Positions 27,725-35,800 of a stretch of 64,000 bases of DNA are shown piece after piece. The notes beneath the pieces are model-generated. The model was given only the letters and a program-made list of their open reading frames with translations. It was not told the DNA's origin and did not search any database. Numbering within the stretch: position 1 is the first letter of the stretch; each line of letters starts with the position of its first letter. A program made the translations under genes and the position numbers. This DNA comes from Clostridiales bacterium (GTDB lineage Bacteria; Bacillota; Clostridia; Saccharofermentanales; DTU023), in assembly GCA_004556925.1 (NCBI GenBank), contig SFFI01000006.1:62001-126000 (forward strand). The letters are read 5' to 3'.

Positions 27725-27753
27725 TTGCAAAATGACACAGTGTCACTTATAAT
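27725..27753 (+). promoter_or_regulatory. tetR promoter
   Basis: TTGCAA (27725-27730) and a perfect TATAAT (27748-27753) are separated by exactly 17 bp. One operator fills the spacer and the second begins at the end of the -10 box, so bound repressor would block RNA polymerase. Confidence 0.88.
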
Positions 27754-27765
27754 GACATAGTGTCA
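27733..27765. promoter_or_regulatory. Two TetR operators (TGACAC-A-GTGTCA and TGACAT-A-GTGTCA)
   Basis: The palindromes at 27733-27745 and 27753-27765 are 20 bp apart centre to centre, about two helical turns, so two dimers would sit on the same DNA face. The first is a perfect inverted repeat and the second has one mismatch. Their position over the promoter strongly suggests autorepression of tetR and control of the downstream membrane gene. Confidence 0.88.
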
Positions 27766-27811
27766 CTTCGCGGGTAGCTTAATTCGAGCGACCTAAGGAA
27801 GGAGGACTGAC

Positions 27812-28381
27812 ATGCCAAAATCTACCTACTTTAATTTAAGTGAGGATAAGCGGGATAAAATCTACCGGACCCTGGTGGAAATTTTCCAGCAAAAGCCCAT
27901 CCAGGAGGTTACCGTCCAGGAGATTGTTACAGCCTTGGAGATCCCCCGGGGGAGCTTTTACCAATATTTTGACTCCTTGCAGGAGTGCTACTTCTATGTG
28001 CTGGACCAGGAGACGGTGGAAATTCACCAGGGTTTCTGCGCCCTGGTTGTGGCTAATGACCACGATGTGCTGGCGGCCCTTGACCAGTTTGGGCCGGTGG
28101 CGGCAGACGAAATTTTTTCAGACAAGCATTACCAACTCTACTTGCATAAGTATCTCCACATGGATGAGGGCCTCCACCAGGCCTGGCAGGCCTACCAGCT
28201 TGATCACAGCAAGTTCGACAAGGTCATGTCCGCCTTGGCGGATCCTGAGGAAATTGCCTTCATCAGCGCTGTGGTGCATGCCTTGATTAAACGCCTATTT
28301 GTAGAGTCTTGGGATAGGACAACCTTTCTCCAGCATTACAATTTGCATGCTAAATGGATCAAGCAAGGCATTGCTGACTAG
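27812..28381 (+). CDS. TetR-family transcriptional regulator
   Basis: A 189-residue TetR regulator. The N-terminal helix-turn-helix (~15-60) reads VTVQEIVTALEIPRGSFYQYFDS, the usual TetR recognition region. The C-terminal ligand-binding domain is not assignable to a known effector. GGAGG at 27801-27805 is 6 bases from the ATG. It is preceded by a strong promoter overlapped by two matching operators, and followed 25 bp later by the DUF2871 membrane protein, its likely target. Confidence 0.95.
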   Translation: MPKSTYFNLSEDKRDKIYRTLVEIFQQKPIQEVTVQEIVTALEIPRGSFYQYFDSLQECYFYVLDQETVEIHQGFCALVVANDHDVLAALDQFGPVAADEIFSDKHYQLYLHKYLHMDEGLHQAWQAYQLDHSKFDKVMSALADPEEIAFISAVVHALIKRLFVESWDRTTFLQHYNLHAKWIKQGIAD

Positions 28382-28406
28382 ATAAACGGAAAAGAGGAAG
28401 AGCAAT

Positions 28407-29609
28407 ATGATGCATTTAATGGAATCTTGCTTTGACCTGGCCTATTTGGGCTTGGTTATCGGTCTGGGCTTGCGCATACTCTTAGAGAAGTCTAAGCCCG
28501 CCAAGTCTTTCGGTCTCATGGCCATCATTTTGGGGGTGGGGGACGCCTTTCACCTCCTGCCCCGTGTCCTCAGCCAGCTGACACCGGACGGCTTTGCCAA
28601 GTATGAGGCTGCCCGATCCTGGGGCCTCTTGGTGACCAGTATCACCATGACCATTTTCTACATTTTGTTTTATTACTATTACAGAGGCCGGAGCCAAGAC
28701 CGGTCCGAGGGCAAGCGCAAGTTGATCTATTTGCTGGCGGCCCTCCGCCTGATTCTCTTGGTCCTGCCCCAAAACGCCTGGGGGACGGAGGGGGTTTACG
28801 GGATGTCCCTCCTGCGGAATGTTCCTTTTACCCTTATGGGTATTCTCTTAATTGTCTGGACCTACCAGCATAGGGATAAAGCGGGCCTGGAACATGTCTG
28901 CTGGCTAATTGCGGCTAGCTTTCTCTTCTATCTCATTGTCGTGGTGGGAGCGCCCTTTGTCCCGGCCCTAGGGGCTTTTATGATTCCCAAGACCCTGGCC
29001 TATATTTTCTTGGTCGTCTCGGGCTACCGCTACTTTATTCAAGACTTTGGGCCGGAGAATATTTTGAAAGCGGCCAATGTCTTTCTCTGGCTGGGCCTGG
29101 TGGGCGGCGTTTTCTACCGGGAATTCACAAAATACTTTGCTTGGACGGACCGGACCAGCTTGCGGGTGGTCCACGTCCACCTGATTGCCCTAGGCTGCCT
29201 CTTTCTGTCCCTCCTCTACCTCCTCGTCCGGCTAGGGAGAGGCCAGGGCAAGCAGGGCCAGGCTGGTAGCTTTACCCAGGTGGGCAATCTTAACCAGACC
29301 GGCAGCCTTACCCAGGAGAACCCTCTTACTCAAGCGGAAAATCTTGTTACCCAATCTACCAGGCCAAACCTGGACCTCAGCGCTTGGAAAAAGCCTTTCT
29401 TCTATTTTGTGACCGGCCTCTCCTGGACTGTCACGGCCTTCATGGTCCGGGGGATTTACACCATATGCGCCCAGGGCGTGGCCCTTTTCCCAGATGGGGC
29501 CCTCTCGGGTCTAGCCGGAGTAGGCCATGTCCTCTTGGGTATTGGGCTTGTCTGGCTGAGCTTAAAGGCTTTGAAGGAGAATCTGCCTGTCGAGGCAGAG
29601 GGGCGTTAG
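28407..29609 (+). CDS. Membrane protein: unknown N-terminal half fused to DUF2871
   Basis: A 400-residue protein with about ten membrane helices. The N-terminal half (~1-215) has around seven helices and the motif GVGDAFHLLPR. The C-terminal half (~225-395) matches DUF2871 in pattern: FYREFTKYFAWT, VHVHLIALGCLFL, then MVRGIYTI and GLAGVGHVLLGIG, with conserved His residues. Between two DUF2871 helices lies a Gln/Asn/Thr-rich insertion (~284-325) of repeats such as NLNQTGSLTQ. Conserved His in membrane segments could bind a metal or haem, which is speculative. It follows tetR and is probably repressed by it. Confidence 0.85.
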   Translation: MMHLMESCFDLAYLGLVIGLGLRILLEKSKPAKSFGLMAIILGVGDAFHLLPRVLSQLTPDGFAKYEAARSWGLLVTSITMTIFYILFYYYYRGRSQDRSEGKRKLIYLLAALRLILLVLPQNAWGTEGVYGMSLLRNVPFTLMGILLIVWTYQHRDKAGLEHVCWLIAASFLFYLIVVVGAPFVPALGAFMIPKTLAYIFLVVSGYRYFIQDFGPENILKAANVFLWLGLVGGVFYREFTKYFAWTDRTSLRVVHVHLIALGCLFLSLLYLLVRLGRGQGKQGQAGSFTQVGNLNQTGSLTQENPLTQAENLVTQSTRPNLDLSAWKKPFFYFVTGLSWTVTAFMVRGIYTICAQGVALFPDGALSGLAGVGHVLLGIGLVWLSLKALKENLPVEAEGR

Positions 29610-29657
29610 GCGCAAGTTCAGGCCGCTCAGAGGATAGGCCAGTATGTACGCTCGGAG

Positions 29658-29697
29658 GACGGCTGCCCGACTAACGGTTAGCCCCCTACTCGATTGA
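29658..29697. repeat. Left 40-bp direct repeat flanking the R-M island
   Basis: GACGGCTG starts the element and CTCGATTGA ends it. Aligned without gaps it matches 29 of 40 bases of the element at 32737-32776, with the first 8 identical and 16 of the last 18 identical. On the minus strand it lies just after the stop of the restriction enzyme gene. Confidence 0.8.
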
Positions 29698-29706
29698 AGA
29701 TGCAAA

Positions 29707-30870
29707 TCAACCACGGAGAAAACTGGTAATCATATTTTGTGAGGACTCATAGTCAATACCAAAATCAAAATCTTCAACTATGGCTTCTAACACTTTTCCC
29801 TCATATTGAGTTACACCACGAGAATTCCGACCAGCCCAATGTTTAATAATTCTTGTGCCAGACTGGAGTTGTCGATTAAACATTGAACACAGCCGCGTTT
29901 GAATTGTCCGGTCTTCATCAATAGCAACGATAAAAACTAAGTAGACGCTTTTTTCTTCAGAGAGAAACGAAAGCAATTTATCAATATTATAGCCTTTCGG
30001 ATTACTGGATAAAAACAAAACTTTTGTCTTAATATCCGTTTCAGTGAGATAATGCTCAAACTCCCGTTCATAGTCGCCCAGTTCATCGGCTGTAAAAAAC
30101 TCTGGGAGAGGTTGTCTTGTATGCAGACAATTCATCAGGGTTGCTTTCAGATCATCTTCAGCAGTAATCAAGTATTCAATGATTCGGCCCCGCAAATTAA
30201 CGTTGTCAATAAAAGCTGCGATTGCGATTTCTGATTCTACTGCACGAACGCGATCATTTAGGTCATCGTTCAAAACCTTGTATTCTTCAGAATTCAAAAA
30301 AGAAATTGCGCGGTCAACGGATTCTTTAATACATTCAACCTGTGATTCAGTAGGCACAAACCTTCTTCCAGTGGGAGCAATATTATTTGTTGCTTCTACT
30401 AGGCGGCTAAGATTCTCCTCAAACGTAAAGTTCTCATGAGAATTGTACAGCGATTCGAAATTCTCTGGAGAATTATCAATCCCCTCATAGGTTCGAATTA
30501 TATTGCTTCCCAAAAAACTTCCACGAATATTGTCTATGCGTAAATGCTGAGATGAATGGCTAATTTTATTTAGATATGTAGAATTTGCCAAAAACAGATA
30601 ATTCTTAGTTGGAGTAACAAGACAAACGATAAACGGGCGAGCATCAAACTTCTGAAGTCTCGACAATGATAAAACAATTCCACTAAATGCTGGAGAATTA
30701 AATTTTGATTGACAAAATCTCACGGCAAACCAATCACAGTAGAATATATTCTTATCTTTTGTAAGGCCAAATGTATCTTGCACTTGTGATGCCAATTGAT
30801 TCTTATCAATAATACCGTCTCTGCTTGAAATAAAGTTGACTAACTGTCCAATAATTTCTCTATTGTACAT
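29707..30870 (-). CDS. Predicted type II restriction endonuclease
   Basis: A 387-residue protein that I assign mainly by context: it overlaps the end of a DNA methyltransferase gene and follows it on the same strand in an AT-rich island. No catalytic motif is certain; acidic and Lys clusters near SEIAIAAF and in the C-terminal half could form a PD-(D/E)XK site but this is a guess. The ATG at 30870 has GGGAG 8 bases upstream; a TTG at 30885 is in frame but poorly placed. Translation is likely coupled to the methyltransferase (31-bp overlap). Specificity cannot be read from the sequence. Confidence 0.75.
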   Translation of the reverse strand: MYNREIIGQLVNFISSRDGIIDKNQLASQVQDTFGLTKDKNIFYCDWFAVRFCQSKFNSPAFSGIVLSLSRLQKFDARPFIVCLVTPTKNYLFLANSTYLNKISHSSQHLRIDNIRGSFLGSNIIRTYEGIDNSPENFESLYNSHENFTFEENLSRLVEATNNIAPTGRRFVPTESQVECIKESVDRAISFLNSEEYKVLNDDLNDRVRAVESEIAIAAFIDNVNLRGRIIEYLITAEDDLKATLMNCLHTRQPLPEFFTADELGDYEREFEHYLTETDIKTKVLFLSSNPKGYNIDKLLSFLSEEKSVYLVFIVAIDEDRTIQTRLCSMFNRQLQSGTRIIKHWAGRNSRGVTQYEGKVLEAIVEDFDFGIDYESSQNMITSFLRG

Positions 30871-31934
30871 TGTTGCATCTCCCAAAAATCATACAATGTT
30901 TTCTGCGTGTCATCTGGCTCGATAATAGATGGCTGTTTTTTTGCTTTACGCTTGTATTCTTTTAGAGATTTAGTATTCTTTGATCCGCTTGAAGACGCAT
31001 TTTGTTTAGATAAAGAGTTGCGCTCCCAAAAAACGCCATCAACATATCCTTGAATATCTGGATTGCTCACTGCCATCTCAAGTCGTTGCTCCGCCCACAC
31101 ACAGTATTGAGCTTCTATCTCAATTCCAATATAATGCCGGTTGAGCTTTTTGGCTACAACGCTCGTTGTACCAGAGCCTAAGAAGGGATCAAATACAACA
31201 TCACCCTTTGAGGAGCTTGCCAGCATAATTTTGGCAATCAGCTTTTCTGACTTTTGTGTGGGGTGTGCTGTGTTTTCCGCCATTGACCAAAAAGGAACAG
31301 TAATGTCATCCCAGAAATTTGAAGGGCAAGTATCACGGTAGTTACCGTTTTCAGTTTCAGCCCAATCTTTCGGTTTTCCGTCTACACGATAAGGAGCAAT
31401 AACCTTTCTTCTGATTTTGACAGCATCTAGATTAAATCTATAATTATTGCTATTTGTAGCAAACCAAATATCTTCCATCCCGTTTTTCCAATTTGCTTTT
31501 GCGCCGCGACCTTTTTCACGCTGCCATGTAATGCGGTTTCTGACATAGAAAAACTCACTTAAGACCTTACCAACAATCAGGCTTGTTTCCCAATCACAGC
31601 AGACATAAATAGATGCATCATCTTTTAACAAAGGTTTAATTGCACTTAGCCATTGTCGAGTATATTCTTCGTACTCAGCTTCTTTTTTCTTTCTAAACGT
31701 TGTTCCATTAAAAGATTTTGTGAGATTGTACGGAGGATCTGCTATTATCAAATCTATACTCTTGGCAGGTAGCAAAGAGCAAACATCCAGCATATTGCCA
31801 ATAATAGTTTTGTCCAAAATGTCGCCAAGATCTACTTGCTTTTCCGTAACCGCGATACAACGATCAAGATAAACCTGTCCTTCGCTTAATGGGGTATCAA
31901 TCGTTTTATTTCTGCCAGCTTTTACGGTTGCCAT
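30840..31934 (-). CDS. DNA methyltransferase (N6-adenine or N4-cytosine, beta-type motif order)
   Basis: A 364-residue SAM-dependent amino-methyltransferase. The catalytic DPPY motif (LIIADPPYNLT, ~residue 66) comes before the SAM-binding DPFLGSGTT (~residue 225), the beta-class order. HPTQKSEKL is also typical of the class. A Lys/Ser-rich C-terminal tail follows the domain. I chose ATG 31934, which has AAGGAG 6 bases upstream; a GTG at 31949 overlapping the regulator stop is also in frame. It presumably protects the host site recognised by the neighbouring restriction enzyme. Confidence 0.93.
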   Translation of the reverse strand: MATVKAGRNKTIDTPLSEGQVYLDRCIAVTEKQVDLGDILDKTIIGNMLDVCSLLPAKSIDLIIADPPYNLTKSFNGTTFRKKKEAEYEEYTRQWLSAIKPLLKDDASIYVCCDWETSLIVGKVLSEFFYVRNRITWQREKGRGAKANWKNGMEDIWFATNSNNYRFNLDAVKIRRKVIAPYRVDGKPKDWAETENGNYRDTCPSNFWDDITVPFWSMAENTAHPTQKSEKLIAKIMLASSSKGDVVFDPFLGSGTTSVVAKKLNRHYIGIEIEAQYCVWAEQRLEMAVSNPDIQGYVDGVFWERNSLSKQNASSSGSKNTKSLKEYKRKAKKQPSIIEPDDTQKTLYDFWEMQQCTIEKLLDS

Positions 31935-31945
31935 CTTCTTCTCCT

Positions 31946-32167
31946 TCACTTATCCGCTGTTTTGTTAGAATGGATTACTTCACAAATATCCCCAATATCA
32001 CAATTTAGATATTCACAAATGCGCAGGAGAACGGAAAGGGAAACTACTTCACCCTTATTGAGCTTACTCATTGTGCCAGGGGCGATACCTAAATCTCTAC
32101 GCAACATTACTTTCGTAATATCATTTTGAATAAGAAGCATCCAAAGTTTTTTGTAGCAAATCTTCAC
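31946..32167 (-). CDS. Small Cro/C1-type HTH regulator of the R-M operon
   Basis: A 73-residue helix-turn-helix protein (KKLWMLLIQNDITKVMLRRD, then GIAPGTMSKLNKGE) of the Xre/Cro family, the size of restriction-modification controller (C) proteins. I chose the GTG at 32167, which has AGAGG about 7 bases upstream and gives the usual VKI-Y-KKLW start; an ATG at 32215 would add 16 residues that do not look conserved. It is first in the operon, as C genes usually are, and may delay endonuclease expression on entry to a new host. Confidence 0.88.
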   Translation of the reverse strand: MKICYKKLWMLLIQNDITKVMLRRDLGIAPGTMSKLNKGEVVSLSVLLRICEYLNCDIGDICEVIHSNKTADK

Positions 32168-32736
32168 GCAAACACCTCTTAGATATTGCTTATAAATGCT
32201 TTTGCAGAGTATCACAAATCATCAATAAATTCAACATAATGCTACAAATATTTACGAAAAAGCTTCATGTTCTTGGAACTATTGAACTTCTGTGATGCCC
32301 CCTTTATTAACTTTGAATCAATCTATTGCTATGATTTCCATAAAGACTATATAGCCAAGCAAAAAGGTTTTGTCATATAGTGACCAGCTAATTTATAAAG
32401 TCAATATGGTGAATTGCGACTGCTTTTTTTCTTTAGCAAAGCCACACAAATAGATAATGCCAGATATACCCACTTTCCTTATCACTATGATGTTTTATTT
32501 CCACTTAAGCATTTTGTAAGATAGAAAATAAGGTGACATACCATTCTGCAAGTGCATCCGGCCAAAGTGTACAGAATCACCTGCTATAAGAAAATATGAT
32601 TCAATACTAGCTCGAATTCTAGCTGCAATAACTTTATTACCTATGATTATTTCTTCTTGCAAGACGATTCAACATGTAGATCACTCGAATCATCACTTAG
32701 CAACTGACACAGATATACGGAATATTGAAGAAAATA
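32168..32736. other. AT-rich upstream part of the R-M island
   Basis: About 570 bp, visibly more AT-rich than the flanking purL and DUF2871 genes. Apart from the weak promoter next to the regulator I see no gene, RNA or repeat in it. It probably entered together with the R-M genes. Confidence 0.5.
32208..32234 (-). promoter_or_regulatory. Weak candidate promoter of the R-M operon
   Basis: On the minus strand TTGAAT (32234-32229) and GATACT (32213-32208) are 15 bp apart, with TG one base before the -10 box as in extended -10 promoters. The spacing is short. Confidence 0.3.
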
Positions 32737-32776
32737 GACGGCTGACCATTTTCTGGACAGCCGCCTGCTCGATTGA
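32737..32776 (-). terminator. purL terminator hairpin, also the right 40-bp direct repeat
   Basis: CGGCTG-A-CCA pairs with TGG-A-CAGCCG around TTTTC, and on the minus strand the hairpin is followed by TATTTTCTTC, 36 bp after the purL stop. The same 40-bp element, diverged in the loop, recurs at 29658-29697 on the other side of the R-M genes. Confidence 0.75.
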
Positions 32777-32812
32777 GTCAAAATTAAAATGAATGCGAAG
32801 CCTCCGCCAGCT

Positions 32813-35800
32813 CTAGCCCTCCTGCTTTTGCAGGTAGCGGACGGCGTTGGCGAAGAGGTCCTGGCAGGTCATGCCTGGGATATTCTGGAGGAGGCCCGGC
32901 CGGTAACGTTCGGAGTGGCCCATCTTGCCTAAGATACGGCCGTCCGGGGAGATAAGGCCCTCGATGGCATAGGCAGACCCGTTGGGGTTCCAGGGAGCGG
33001 TCTCCGCCAGGTCGCCTTGGTCGTCCACATACTGGAAGGCCACCTGACCAGCGGCAAAGAGGCGGTCGGCTTCTTCGGCTGAGACCATGAAGCGGCCCTC
33101 TCCGTGAGATACGGGAATTTGATGGATCTGTCCAGGCTTGAAGCCGGACAGCCAGGGAGACTTGGCCGGGTCGGTTGCCAGTCGGGTCCGTGCGATGCGG
33201 GAGACATGGCGGCCCTGCTGGTTGAAGAAGAGTGTGGGTGAGTCGGCTGTCTGCTGGGCGGGGTCGCCATAGGGCAGGAAGCCAGACTTGATGAGGGCTT
33301 GGAAGCCGTTGCAGATGCCGATGACGAGGCCGCCCCGGGCGACAAAGTCTTTGACAGCCTGGGTGACCTCGGGGACCTTGAGGAAGTTCACGATGAACTT
33401 GGCGGACCCGTCGGGTTCATCACCAAAGGAGAAGCCGCCGGTAAAGGCGAGGATCTGGCTCTGCTTGAGGGCTTCCAGGAAGGCCTTCTGGTCGGCCGCG
33501 GCTAGGTCGGGCCGGAGGTTGCGGATTAGGAGAGTCTGACAAGTGGCGCCCGCTGCAGCGAAGGCTTCTTCCGTGTCGTATTCACAGTTACCGCCCGGGA
33601 AGACGGGGAGGAGGACGCGGATTTCCTTGGGCTTGGCTGCTTGGCTAGGGCTGCCTGGCACGGACTCGGATTCGGATTCGGATTCGGATTCCGTCTGGTG
33701 CTCAGCTTCTGTCTGGGCCTGCTGGGTCAGGTCTAAATGGGGGTCAGCCGGACCTGCACTGTGGGGCAAGCCTAGATCCTGAGCGTCAGGTTTTGCGCTG
33801 TGGGTCAGGTCTAAACCCTGGGCCGCCAGGTCTGCCCGAGAGGCCAGGTCTTGACTAGAGACAGCTGGGAAGATCTCGCCATAGGCTTCGCCCAGGGCGG
33901 CATCCAGCTCGCGGAAGTTGGTGAAGAGGCCTTCCCGCCAGGCGATCCCTTCTAAGTCCGCGTCGGTCTTGCCGAGGAGGAGGATCTCAGAGCCTGCCAC
34001 CGCCTTTGGATCAGCGGTTAGTGGGCGGGAAGCGGCTAAGACCAAGCCGCCTTGGGGATTGGCCAAGAAGTCCAGGTTTGCTACTTCTGCTGCCTCCAGG
34101 CGGATGCCCACTTGGTTGCCCAGGCTCATCTTGGCCAGGGTCTCCACCAAGCCACCCGACCGCACGGGGCTGGCGGCCTTAATGACCCCTGCTTGGGCCA
34201 AACGGCCAAATTCGGCAAATTGGGTCTTGAGTTGGTCGTAGTTGGGCCGGCCACTGGCCAGGGGCCGGTGGGGGAGGTAGTAGAGGTAGAGGCTGTGGTC
34301 AGGGCCTGTGGGATAGGGCAGGGTGGCGGAGATGAGGTCCGCCTGGTCCAGGGTGGCAACGGCGAAGGTAACTAGAGTAGGTGGGACATGGAGGTCTTCA
34401 AAGCTGCCGGACATGGAGTCTTTGCCACCGATTTGGGCCAGCTGGAAGGCTTCCTGGGCCTCTAGGCTACCGAGGACGGTCTGGAGGACTTTCCCCCATT
34501 TCACGGGGTCTTGGTCCAGACGTTCAAAATAGTCTTGAATGGTTAAGAAGGCCTGGCGGTAGTCAGCTCCCGCCGCCACCAACTTGGCTAGGGCTTCTAC
34601 CAGGCTGTAAGCCCCCATGAGATAGGGGGAGTCGTCGGCCAAGGCGGGCTGGTAGCCGTAGGACATGAGGGAGATAGTGGTTGAACCGCCTGTCAGAGGC
34701 AGGCTTTGGGCGGATACCGTCTCTTCGCTCTTTTGGTAGAGGCCCCCGTAGGGGAAGAGGGCGGTAGACCGGCCAATGCTGGAGTCGAATTGCTCAACCA
34801 GGCCCTGCTGAGTCCCATGGTTGGCCTGGCTCAGCCAAGCCAAGAGGTCAGCCTTGTCGAGTTGGTCCAGACTCCGGGCCTGGTCGCCATACTCCAGGGC
34901 CTGGTCCAGGTCGCGGATTTCCACCTTTTGCTGGCGCCTGGCCCCGTTGGTATCGAGGAAGTCACGGGAGAGGCCTAAGACTTCCTCGCCCTTATAGAAC
35001 ATATGCAGACGGCCATCTGCGGTAACTTCAGCAATTTCTGTAGCTTCCAGGTTTTCTTCTTCGGCGGCGGCCATAAACTTAGCGACATCCTGAGGATCCA
35101 AGAGGACGGCCATGCGTTCCTGGGATTCTGATACAGCGATTTCCAGCGGATTGAGGCCGGCATATTTGAGGGGGACCCGGTCTAGGTAAATCCGGAGGCT
35201 GTCAGCCAGTTCGCCAACCGCCACGCAGACCCCGCCTGCGCCAAAGTCATTGCAGGCCCGGATTAAGGGGGCAATCTCCGGCTTGCGGAAGAGGCGTTGA
35301 ATCTTGCGCTCATTGACCGGATTGCCTTTCTGGACCTCGGCTCCGGAAGTGGCCAGGGAGTCTTCATCGTGGGCCTTGGAAGAACCCGTTGCCCCGCCAA
35401 TGCCATCTCGGCCCGTGCGGCCACCCAGCAAAATAATGCGGTCGCCTTCACGGGGCTTGCCCCGGTAGAGGTTTTCGGCTGGTACAGCGGCGACGACAGC
35501 GCCAAGCTCCATGCGTTTGGCGACATAGCCTGGGTGGTAGAATTCCCGCACGGCTGTTGTCGCTAGGCCGATTTGGTTGCCATAGGAAGAATAGCCCTTG
35601 GCCGCCCGGCGGGAGATCTCCCGCTGGGGCAGCTTGCCGGGTAGGGTGTCTTCTAAGGGGGTATTAATATCCCCTGCCCCGGAAATACGCAGGGCCTGGT
35701 AGACCCAGGACCGGCCGGAGAGGGGGTCGCGAATACAACCACCTAAGCAGGTAGCCGCTCCGCCGAAGGGTTCAATCTCGGTGGGGTGGTTGTGGGTCTC

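Larger units (their letters stand above)
27083..27811. other. Long AT-rich divergent intergenic region
   Basis: About 730 bp between the minus-strand secreted-protein cassette and tetR. It holds the possible cassette promoter, a perfect minus-strand Shine-Dalgarno (AAGGAGGTGA, 27290-27281) followed by an unassigned open frame, a small hairpin GCCCTC-GTTA-GAGGGC at 27622-27637, one GTTGGCAA/TTGCCAAC inverted repeat (27684-27720) and the tetR promoter with operators. I see nothing else supportable. Confidence 0.6.
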
